Shown here piece after piece: positions 1 to 5,576 of a DNA stretch of 52,569 bases. The number at the start of each line of letters is the position of its first letter. Position 1 is the stretch's first letter. Location: contig NZ_JAJSLW010000028.1 of the NCBI RefSeq assembly GCF_021729145.1, forward strand, positions 1 to 52,569. The letters run 5' to 3'. Both the position numbers and the translations under genes were made by a program. The notes under the pieces are model-generated. The model worked only from the letters and a program-made list of their open reading frames with translations. It was not told where the DNA came from and made no database searches. Source of the stretch: Membranihabitans maritimus. Lineage in GTDB: Bacteria; Bacteroidota; Bacteroidia; Chitinophagales; Saprospiraceae.

Positions 1-76
1 ATTCTCATAACAACAAACATATACAATATTTTTATAATGTGAAAGCGCCTCGCTAATTTTCAGTAGAAATTGCTGA

Positions 77-1165
77 AAGCAAGGACAACCCTTATATAAA
101 ATTGCGAATCTCAATACAGTATGGGCAGAATTTGATGCTTATGAAAATCAAATTGCATCCCTAAAAGAAGGGCAAACTATTAAAGTGACCACAAATGCTT
201 ATCGCAATGAGGTTTTTGATGCAAAAGTCTCATTCATCGACCCCTTATTAAATTCTGCAACTAGAACGGTGGTTGTAAGAGCGGTCTTGCAAAATAAGAA
301 AGACCTCTTTAAACCGGGAATGTTTGTGGAAGGTATAATTGAGGGTAAGCAAACAAGCACCGAGAATACCGTTTCCGTACCGTCAACCGCTGTTATGTGG
401 ACGGGAGAACGCTCTGTAGTCTATGTCAAAACAAACCCTAATGAAGCTATTTTCGAAATGAGGGAAGTTTTATTGGGCAATGCCAATGGCGATAGTTATA
501 CCATTCTTGAAGGTTTAAAGAATGGAGATGAAGTCGTAACTAACGGAACGTTTACCGTAGATGCCGCTGCACAATTACAGGGGAAAAAAAGTATGATGAA
601 TGCATCTGGTGGTAAAACAATGACAGGCCACGAAGGACATTTGGGAATGCAAGAAGATAGTTTTGGAGAAAATGCGGATAAAACCAATCATTCTCAAATG
701 AAAGAAAGGATTGAAGTTTCAAACAAATTTCAGAATCAGTTAAAACAGGTTTTTGATGATTATATCCTTTTAAAAGATGCATTGGTAAATGATGATGCCA
801 AGGGTGCTCAACAGGCAGGAAAACAAATAAACCAATCTTTGAAAAAAGTGGATATGAAATTAATATCTGATGAAAAAGCACATAACCATTGGATGACCAT
901 TCAGAAAGAACTAAAGACCTCGGCTAATTCTATTGAGAACGATTCAGATATAGCAACACAAAGAGCACATTTTAAACATCTTTCTGCGCATATGATAAGT
1001 AGCGTGCAACTTTTTGGGATTAACGAAAATGTATATATCCAGTTTTGTCCAATGGCCGATAACAATAAGGGAGCTTATTGGATAAGTTTGGAAAAAGAGG
1101 TGCGAAACCCATATTATGGAGCGGCTATGTTAACCTGTGGCGAAGTAAATGCAACTTTAAAATAA
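77..1165 (+). CDS. CusB-like RND efflux periplasmic adaptor with DUF3347 tail, 5'-truncated
   Basis: Periplasmic adaptor (membrane-fusion) subunit of a heavy-metal RND efflux pump, which would link an inner-membrane CusA-type pump to an outer-membrane channel. The reading frame is open from base 77, just after an in-frame TGA at 74-76, and begins KQGQPLYKIANLNTVWAEFD, which is the middle of the lipoyl/barrel region of CusB proteins. The usual signal peptide, hairpin and first half-lipoyl segment are missing, and bases 1-76 contain stops in the relevant frames. The C-terminal part (about the last 130 residues) is a DUF3347 domain ending in the typical VYIQFCPMA, GAYWIS and NPYYGAAMLTCG signatures, with possible metal-binding Cys/Met/His. 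A GTG at 185 could give a shorter product, but homology clearly starts upstream. It is either a decayed gene or one cut by a rearrangement or contig end; the family call is sure, function doubtful. Confidence 0.85.
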   Translation, partial: KQGQPLYKIANLNTVWAEFDAYENQIASLKEGQTIKVTTNAYRNEVFDAKVSFIDPLLNSATRTVVVRAVLQNKKDLFKPGMFVEGIIEGKQTSTENTVSVPSTAVMWTGERSVVYVKTNPNEAIFEMREVLLGNANGDSYTILEGLKNGDEVVTNGTFTVDAAAQLQGKKSMMNASGGKTMTGHEGHLGMQEDSFGENADKTNHSQMKERIEVSNKFQNQLKQVFDDYILLKDALVNDDAKGAQQAGKQINQSLKKVDMKLISDEKAHNHWMTIQKELKTSANSIENDSDIATQRAHFKHLSAHMISSVQLFGINENVYIQFCPMADNNKGAYWISLEKEVRNPYYGAAMLTCGEVNATLK

Positions 1166-1237
1166 GCGAATTATGGATTAATCAAGTAATCTGAATAAGA
1201 CCATAAATTAATTTTGGTTTTATCACGGCGAACGATA

Positions 1238-1414
1238 ATGAGTGAAAGTAGAAGAAATAGAAGAAAAAATGACAGAAAGAAACATCAGCCTAAAAGTGAT
1301 ATTTCAAGAAAAGATAAAATTATAGCTTTAGTTGTGATAGTATTGATTTTTGTAGTTGCTGCAATAGCTGCTGTTTATTATTCTCTATACAAATCTGGAT
1401 TAAAATTATTTTGA
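1238..1414 (+). CDS. small single-pass membrane protein, unknown
   Basis: A 58-residue protein when started at the ATG at 1238 (an upstream in-frame GTG at 1214 would add eight residues). The first half is very basic (MSESRRNRRKNDRKK) and the second half is one hydrophobic helix, IIALVVIVLIFVVAAIAAVY, followed by a short tail. This predicts a one-TM protein with its basic N-terminus in the cytoplasm. It lies between the efflux adaptor and the HMA-AraC regulator, 12 bases before the latter, so it is probably cotranscribed. I recognise no family. Membrane micro-proteins often sit next to metal pumps, but that role here is a guess. Confidence 0.5.
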   Translation: MSESRRNRRKNDRKKHQPKSDISRKDKIIALVVIVLIFVVAAIAAVYYSLYKSGLKLF

Positions 1415-1426
1415 AACAAGTACTAT

Positions 1427-1993
1427 ATGAATGAGATTATCCATATTAAAAATATGGTCTGCCCAAGATGTATCTCGGCGGTATCTAATATTTTGGAACA
1501 ACTTGAAATACAGTATGTTTCTATAAAATTGGGGGAGGTTAAATTAGTTTCTTCATTAAGTGTTCAGACCAAAAATGGTCTTTCCAAAGCGCTTCAAAAT
1601 TCAGGTTTTAGTTTGATTGATGACCGTAAAAGTCAACTTATTGAACAAATGAAAACATTGGTTGTAGATAAAATCCATCATTCTTCCGAGGAGCTCGATT
1701 TCAAATGGGCAGATATTGTTACAGGCGAACTTATCTTGGATTATAAATATTTAAGTTCCCTATTCTCGTCAGTAGAAAGTATCACGTTTGAGCAATACAT
1801 TATCAACCAGAAGATTGAACGTGTTAAAGAACTTATAGTTTACGATGAATTAACCTTGAGTGAGATAGCTTTTCAACTACATTATAGTAGCGTTGCATAC
1901 TTAAGCAATCAATTCAAAAAAGTAACGGGAATGACACTTACGCAGTTTAAGAAATCTGTGGACAAAAACCGAAAATCATTGGATGAGATTTAA
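1427..1993 (+). CDS. AraC-family regulator with N-terminal HMA-like metal-binding domain
   Basis: Predicted one-component transcription factor of 188 residues. Residues 1-70 resemble a heavy-metal-associated ferredoxin fold: IKNMVCPRCISAVSNIL places a Cys-x-x-Cys pair (MVCPRC) in the position used by CopZ/HMA domains. Residues about 125-180 form an AraC/XylS double helix-turn-helix, with LTLSEIAFQLHYSSVAYLSN and FKKVTGMTLTQFKKS. The usual AraC cupin sensor is absent, so the HMA-like domain is the obvious sensor candidate. Proteins of this layout occur in Bacteroidota copper and mercury islands and this copy sits between efflux and uptake genes. Inference: binding of Cu(I) or Hg(II) to the CxxC changes DNA binding. 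Domain calls are firm; the ligand is not shown. Confidence 0.8.
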   Translation: MNEIIHIKNMVCPRCISAVSNILEQLEIQYVSIKLGEVKLVSSLSVQTKNGLSKALQNSGFSLIDDRKSQLIEQMKTLVVDKIHHSSEELDFKWADIVTGELILDYKYLSSLFSSVESITFEQYIINQKIERVKELIVYDELTLSEIAFQLHYSSVAYLSNQFKKVTGMTLTQFKKSVDKNRKSLDEI

Positions 1994-2075
1994 GGTTTTT
2001 TACCACTTTTAATGGGACATTTTAAATCAATAGATAATATAATGATTTACCAATAAACTGAATTAAGATATCAAA

Positions 2076-2717
2076 ATGAAATTTGACAGAAAGAAACATT
2101 GGGAAACAGTTTACGAAACTAAAAATCCAGACCAGGTAAGTTGGACGCAAGAAATACCAAAAACTTCACTGGAGTTTATACGTTCGTTCAAACTAAATAA
2201 AGATGCAAGAATCATTGGTGGTGGCGACAGTAAACTGGTCGACTATTTACTTGAAGAAGAATATAAGAACATTACTGTACTTGATATTTCAGAAAAAGCA
2301 ATTGCGAAAGCTAAAAAAAGACTGGGAGAAAAGGCGAGTAAAGTAAATTGGATTGTAAGCGACATTATCGAATTTGAACCTGACACATCTTTCGATGTTT
2401 GGCACGACAGGGCAACTTTTCATTTTCTTACAACGGATGACCAGATTAAAAAATATATTAAGATAGCGTCAAAATTTGTACGTGGTTATTTAATAATAGG
2501 AACCTTTTCACAAAATGGACCAAAAAAATGTAGCGGACTTGAAATAAAACAATACAATGAAGAGGAATTAACATCGGAATTAAAAAAAAGATTTGACAAA
2601 ATTCACTGTGTAACAGAGGATCACTTAACACCATTCAACACTATACAGAATTTTCTGTTTTGTAGTTTTAAAAGACAATTAACTGTAAAGCCAGAAATAC
2701 CTTCACCCACAAGCTAA
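2076..2717 (+). CDS. class I SAM-dependent methyltransferase
   Basis: A 213-residue Rossmann-fold methyltransferase. The SAM-binding motif I is ARIIGGGDSKLVDYLL (about residues 44-60), motif II is ITVLDISEKAIAKAKKRL, and WIVSDIIEF supplies the adenine-side acidic residue. The N-terminal HWETVYETKNPDQVSW and the later FDVWHDRATFHFL are typical of a small METTL12/Tam-like family common in Bacteroidota. The substrate is unknown. It lies in the metal island between the HMA-AraC regulator and the ArsR operon, 82 bases after the former; genes of this family are often seen beside metal-resistance genes, so methylation of a metal(loid) or of a protein are both possible. It is about the family's usual length and intact. 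Confidence 0.85.
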   Translation: MKFDRKKHWETVYETKNPDQVSWTQEIPKTSLEFIRSFKLNKDARIIGGGDSKLVDYLLEEEYKNITVLDISEKAIAKAKKRLGEKASKVNWIVSDIIEFEPDTSFDVWHDRATFHFLTTDDQIKKYIKIASKFVRGYLIIGTFSQNGPKKCSGLEIKQYNEEELTSELKKRFDKIHCVTEDHLTPFNTIQNFLFCSFKRQLTVKPEIPSPTS

Positions 2718-2826
2718 AAGAACAGACACACACTTTGGCATTTTAAGTTTTTACCCACACACAAATCGAAACAAAAGGAACATAATAACTAAAATTTATC
2801 TATCATTTTACATTTATATTTCAGCA

Positions 2827-2857
2827 TTTGCTTAAATAAGAAATAATTGTAACTTTA
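2827..2857 (+). promoter_or_regulatory. Bacteroidota-type promoter of the arsR-merTP operon
   Basis: TTTG at 2827-2830 and TAACTTTA at 2850-2857 are separated by 19 bases, matching the TTTG/TAnnTTTG promoter pattern of this phylum with one mismatch. The start codon of the ArsR gene lies only four bases downstream of the -7 box, which would give a transcript with almost no leader. Confidence 0.5.
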
Positions 2858-2861
2858 GTTT

Positions 2862-3236
2862 ATGGAAAATAATTCTTGTATAAGACAACAGGCGGATATT
2901 GATCAGATAAACCGTTGTAAAGAGGCAGTTTCAGAATTAAACGAAACATTTGATTACTTAGCAAATGGACTTTCATTGGTTGGAAATAACGTGAGACTGA
3001 AAATTCTCTATTTACTTTTTGAGGAAAAAAAGCTCTGCGTTTGTGATTTAAGCGACATTCTCGGAATGAACATTTCTGCCATCTCTCAACATTTGAGAAA
3101 AATGAAAGACAGAAATTTATTGCAAACCGAAAGAGATGCCCAAACGATTTTTTACTCACTAACCCCTAAATATTCAACATTGTTAAATCCGTTTTTTGAA
3201 ATACTTGATAAAAACAAAGTTTTAGAAACGATATGA
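2862..3236 (+). CDS. ArsR/SmtB-family metal-responsive repressor
   Basis: A 124-residue winged-helix repressor. The core runs from about residue 35 to 110: VRLKILYLLFEEKKLCVCDLSDILG, then the recognition helix NISAISQHLRKMKDRNLL and the wing ERDAQTIFYSL. The CVCDL segment in helix alpha-3 is the place where ArsR and CadC-type proteins carry their metal-binding cysteines (ELCVCDL). It is first in an operon whose next gene, a MerT-MerP fusion, starts inside its stop codon (ATGA overlap). In Bacteroidota mercury islands an ArsR protein takes the place of MerR. It probably represses this operon and its own promoter until Hg(II), As(III) or a similar thiophilic metal binds. Family is certain, inducer inferred. 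Confidence 0.9.
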   Translation: MENNSCIRQQADIDQINRCKEAVSELNETFDYLANGLSLVGNNVRLKILYLLFEEKKLCVCDLSDILGMNISAISQHLRKMKDRNLLQTERDAQTIFYSLTPKYSTLLNPFFEILDKNKVLETI

Positions 3237-3835
3237 AACGTGAGAACAAATTAATTGGTGCAGGTTTACTTTCTGCTATTACGGCTTCATTATGTTGTAT
3301 TACAACTGTTTTGGCTTTAATCGCCGGAACAAGTGGAATTGCCTCAACATTTTCTTGGATTGAACCTTTTAGACCTTATCTAATCGGGTTGACAATTTTA
3401 GTGCTCGGCTTTGCTTGGTATCAAAAACTAAAACCTCAAAAGGAAATCGATTGTGAATGCGATACGGACGAGAAACCAAAATTTATACAGTCAAAAACCT
3501 TTTTGGGAATAGTAACAGCATTTGCAATTATAATGCTGGCATTTCCATATTATTCATCCATTTTTTATCCGGATAATAAAAAAGAAGTGGTCATTGTAAA
3601 CCAATCAGATATTCAAATCGCAAACTTTAATGTTCAAGGAATGACTTGTTCTGGCTGTGAAGAAAGCATAAAACACGCTGTAAATGAATTGGACGGTATT
3701 ATAAATGTAACCCCTTCGTATGAAAAGGGAAGTACCGTCGTAGAGTTTGATAAGTCTAAAACCTCTAAAGTAGCTATTGAAAAGGCAATTAATTCTACAG
3801 GTTATAAAGTGACTGGCAAAAAAGAAATAGAATGA
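3233..3835 (+). CDS. mercuric transport fusion protein MerTP, copy 1
   Basis: A 200-residue inner-membrane protein. The N-terminal half is MerT-like: helix 1 carries the vicinal pair LCCITT (Cys21-Cys22), followed by FSWIEPFRPYLIGLTILVLG and a third helix near residues 87-110. The C-terminal part is a MerP-like HMA domain, FNVQGMTCSGCEESI, about residues 131-195. In the classic system periplasmic MerP passes Hg(II) to the MerT cysteines for import; here both are one chain. Start and stop codons overlap the ArsR gene before it and the GDCCVxC gene after it (ATGA on both sides), so translation is probably coupled. A CECD pair in the cytoplasmic loop may act as the next relay. No merA gene follows, so the fate of imported metal is unclear. 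Confidence 0.88.
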   Translation: MKRENKLIGAGLLSAITASLCCITTVLALIAGTSGIASTFSWIEPFRPYLIGLTILVLGFAWYQKLKPQKEIDCECDTDEKPKFIQSKTFLGIVTAFAIIMLAFPYYSSIFYPDNKKEVVIVNQSDIQIANFNVQGMTCSGCEESIKHAVNELDGIINVTPSYEKGSTVVEFDKSKTSKVAIEKAINSTGYKVTGKKEIE

Positions 3836-4053
3836 AAACTATATTAAAATCAGAAATTACCTGTCCAAACTGCGGACACAAAAAAGAAGAAGAAATGCCG
3901 ACGAACGCTTGTCAATTCTTTTACGAGTGCGAGAATTGTAAAGAAGTATTAAGACCAAACGAGGGAGATTGTTGCGTATTCTGTTCTTACGGTACTGTGG
4001 CCTGCCCGCCAATTCAAGAAAATAAAAGTTGTAATGATGCAAGTTGTTGTTAA
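3832..4053 (+). CDS. GDCCVxC-domain small cysteine-rich protein
   Basis: A 73-residue cytoplasmic protein with eleven or so cysteines. It has a CPNCG and a CENCK pair that look like a small zinc-ribbon (about residues 11-37), then GDCCVFCSYGTVACPP (about residues 46-61), the signature of the GDCCVxC (seleno)protein family, and a Cys-rich tail ending in ASCC. Its start overlaps the stop of merTP copy 1. Family members are repeatedly linked to MerTP genes; a role as cytoplasmic acceptor or buffer for Hg(II) or Cu(I) is likely but unproven. Here all key positions are ordinary cysteine codons, with no in-frame TGA, so it is not a selenoprotein. Confidence 0.85.
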   Translation: MKTILKSEITCPNCGHKKEEEMPTNACQFFYECENCKEVLRPNEGDCCVFCSYGTVACPPIQENKSCNDASCC

Positions 4054-4071
4054 AAATATAATATTCAAATT

Positions 4072-4458
4072 ATGAAAACGGAACAACACAAATTACCTAC
4101 TGATTTAATCTTGGATATTAAATCCAGATTAAAAACTTTGAGCGGTCAATTAAACGGCATTGTTAAAATGCTTGATGAGGGAAAAGACCCCGAACAAATA
4201 AACATACAGTTCAAATCTATTGATAAAGGCATTCAAAAAGCACATTACTTACTGTTGGATGAGGTTTACAGAAAAGCACTTGCTATTGGAATAGTAAAGG
4301 CCGTGGACTCTTGCCCAGGAAATTGTGGCAACGAAGATAAAATTGAATATTTAAAAAGTGAATTCCCTAACTTGGAATTATCCGATTTGACCAATCACTT
4401 AAAAGAAATCCAAACCATTGAAACCAGATTAAAAAACTACAACGAAAAAAAAGACTAA
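4072..4458 (+). CDS. CsoR/DUF156-like metal-sensing repressor, divergent
   Basis: A 128-residue all-helical protein. RLKTLSGQLNGIVKMLDEGK (about residues 21-40) matches the RLxRxxGQxxGIxxMxxE helix of the CsoR/RcnR/FrmR family, and KAHYLLLDEVYRKAL matches the second helix. The normal first metal ligand, a Cys about ten residues after the GQ helix, is replaced (DPEQINIQF), and the HxxxC of helix 2 is also not intact. Instead there is a C-terminal SCPGNCG pair (about residues 81-87) and an extra 40-residue tail, unusual for the family. It is 18 bases after the GDCCVxC gene. It probably regulates the next operon, whose promoter holds a C-tract. Family call likely; sensing chemistry probably differs from Cu(I)-CsoR. 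Confidence 0.7.
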   Translation: MKTEQHKLPTDLILDIKSRLKTLSGQLNGIVKMLDEGKDPEQINIQFKSIDKGIQKAHYLLLDEVYRKALAIGIVKAVDSCPGNCGNEDKIEYLKSEFPNLELSDLTNHLKEIQTIETRLKNYNEKKD

Positions 4459-4464
4459 AAAAAG

Positions 4465-4498
4465 TTTGGTGACCCCCTACCTCACGTTCTCATCTTTG
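4465..4498 (+). promoter_or_regulatory. candidate promoter with C-tract operator before the thioredoxin-like gene
   Basis: TTTG at 4465-4468 and CATCTTTG at 4491-4498 (one mismatch to TAnnTTTG) are 22 bases apart. Between them lies GTGACCCCCTACCTCAC, a C-tract flanked by GTGA/TCAC in otherwise AT-rich DNA. CsoR-family repressors bind G/C-tract palindromes overlapping promoters, so this is a reasonable operator candidate for the DUF156 protein encoded just upstream. Confidence 0.4.
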
Positions 4499-4527
4499 TT
4501 TCATTATTAATTTAAACTTAAAATAAG

Positions 4528-4797
4528 ATGAAAAGACAAATCGAGATTTTTACAGCAGGTTGCCCAGTATGCGAGCCTGTGGTGCGATTAGTAAAAGAAA
4601 CAGCAGGAAAGGACTGCGAAATCACACTTCATAATCTGTCTGAGCAATGCGAAAGTAAAATCTGTGTTTCAAAAATGAAGGAATATGGGGTTACAAGAGT
4701 TCCTGCCATTGCTGTTAACGGAAAACTATTGAATTGCTGCACCAACATCAAAATCACAAGAGATGATTTGGTAAATGCAGGCATAGGAAGCTGTTAG
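4528..4797 (+). CDS. thioredoxin-like CPVC protein of metal island
   Basis: An 89-residue thioredoxin-fold protein without signal peptide. The N-terminal strand and active site read IEIFTAGCPVCEPVVRLVKE (Cys13, Cys16), and VTRVPAIAVNGKLL carries the cis-proline (about residue 63). Further cysteines at CESKIC, at LNCC and at the last residue make it unusually thiol-rich for a thioredoxin. It starts 70 bases after the CsoR-like gene behind its own promoter and ends two bases before merTP copy 2, so the two form an operon. It could keep MerT/MerP cysteines reduced, or act as cytoplasmic thiol carrier for the imported metal; both are inference. Confidence 0.8.
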   Translation: MKRQIEIFTAGCPVCEPVVRLVKETAGKDCEITLHNLSEQCESKICVSKMKEYGVTRVPAIAVNGKLLNCCTNIKITRDDLVNAGIGSC

Positions 4798-4799
4798 GT

Positions 4800-5411
4800 A
4801 TGGCAATTACTAAATTAAACAAAAAAGCATCTATGGGGACTGCTGTATTTTCAGCAGTTTCCCTCAAACTATGCTGCTGGGGCCCTTTGCTACTTACAAG
4901 TGTAGTTGGTATTAGTGGGAGTTCTGTCTATTTTTCTTGGCTTATTGCATTGAAACCTTATCTATTGGCCATAGCATTTTTGTCATTGGGATTGGCTTTT
5001 TATCAGGTTTATAAAAAAAAGAAGGTGGACGATTGTGACAACTGTGAAACTGATAAACCATCATTTTTTAAGTCGAAATTCTATTTGTGGTTAGTTACTG
5101 TGTTTGTTGTTGTGATGACATTGGTTTCTTATTATCCACAAATATTTCACCCAATGGCCACAAAAGGAATTGTTGCAACAAACAATACACATATTCAAAC
5201 TGTAAAGTTGAATATTGAAGGAATGGTATGCTCTGGTTGTGAAGAAAATATCAATCATTCTGTAAACAAAATTAATGGGGTTACAAATGTAACTACGTCT
5301 TTCGAAAGAGGGACTTCAATTATAGAATTTGATACCACTAAAACGAATGTCGATGAGATAAAAAAGGTCATTCAATCAAAAGGGTATTTGATTACAAATA
5401 GTAGAGATTGA
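4800..5411 (+). CDS. mercuric transport fusion protein MerTP, copy 2
   Basis: A 203-residue paralogue of the protein at 3233-3835 with the same plan: MerT-like helices with the pair LKLCCWGPLL (Cys25-Cys26), a second helix after YFSWLIALKPYLL, a third helix about residues 98-118, and a MerP-like HMA domain with EGMVCSGCEENI (about residues 139-150). Its cytoplasmic loop has a DDCDNCETD pair, longer in cysteine spacing than copy 1. The start codon is two bases after the thioredoxin-like stop. The two fusions are clearly related but well diverged, so this is an old duplication or independent acquisition, not a recent tandem copy. They may differ in metal preference. Confidence 0.87.
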   Translation: MAITKLNKKASMGTAVFSAVSLKLCCWGPLLLTSVVGISGSSVYFSWLIALKPYLLAIAFLSLGLAFYQVYKKKKVDDCDNCETDKPSFFKSKFYLWLVTVFVVVMTLVSYYPQIFHPMATKGIVATNNTHIQTVKLNIEGMVCSGCEENINHSVNKINGVTNVTTSFERGTSIIEFDTTKTNVDEIKKVIQSKGYLITNSRD

Positions 5412-5547
5412 TAGACACGTATCCATTGCGGTGATAAAAGATAAATTGAAAACGACTTATCCAATAGGTTAGTAACAATTTGTGAAGAGAAAATTCTACA
5501 AATCATTCAGCATATTACGTAACACATTAAAGTCTTTTAATCCTGAA

Positions 5548-5564
5548 ATTTGTATCATACAAAT
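5548..5564. promoter_or_regulatory. perfect 17-bp palindrome upstream of copA
   Basis: ATTTGTAT, one C, then ATACAAAT form a perfect inverted repeat with 8-bp arms, ending 13 bases before the preferred copA ATG. Its position and symmetry suit an operator. It contains TTTGTAT/ATACAAA half-sites that resemble neither CueR nor CsoR boxes. It also covers the TTG at 5550, which argues against that codon as the copA start. Confidence 0.5.
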
Positions 5565-5576
5565 AAGAATGGGTTT

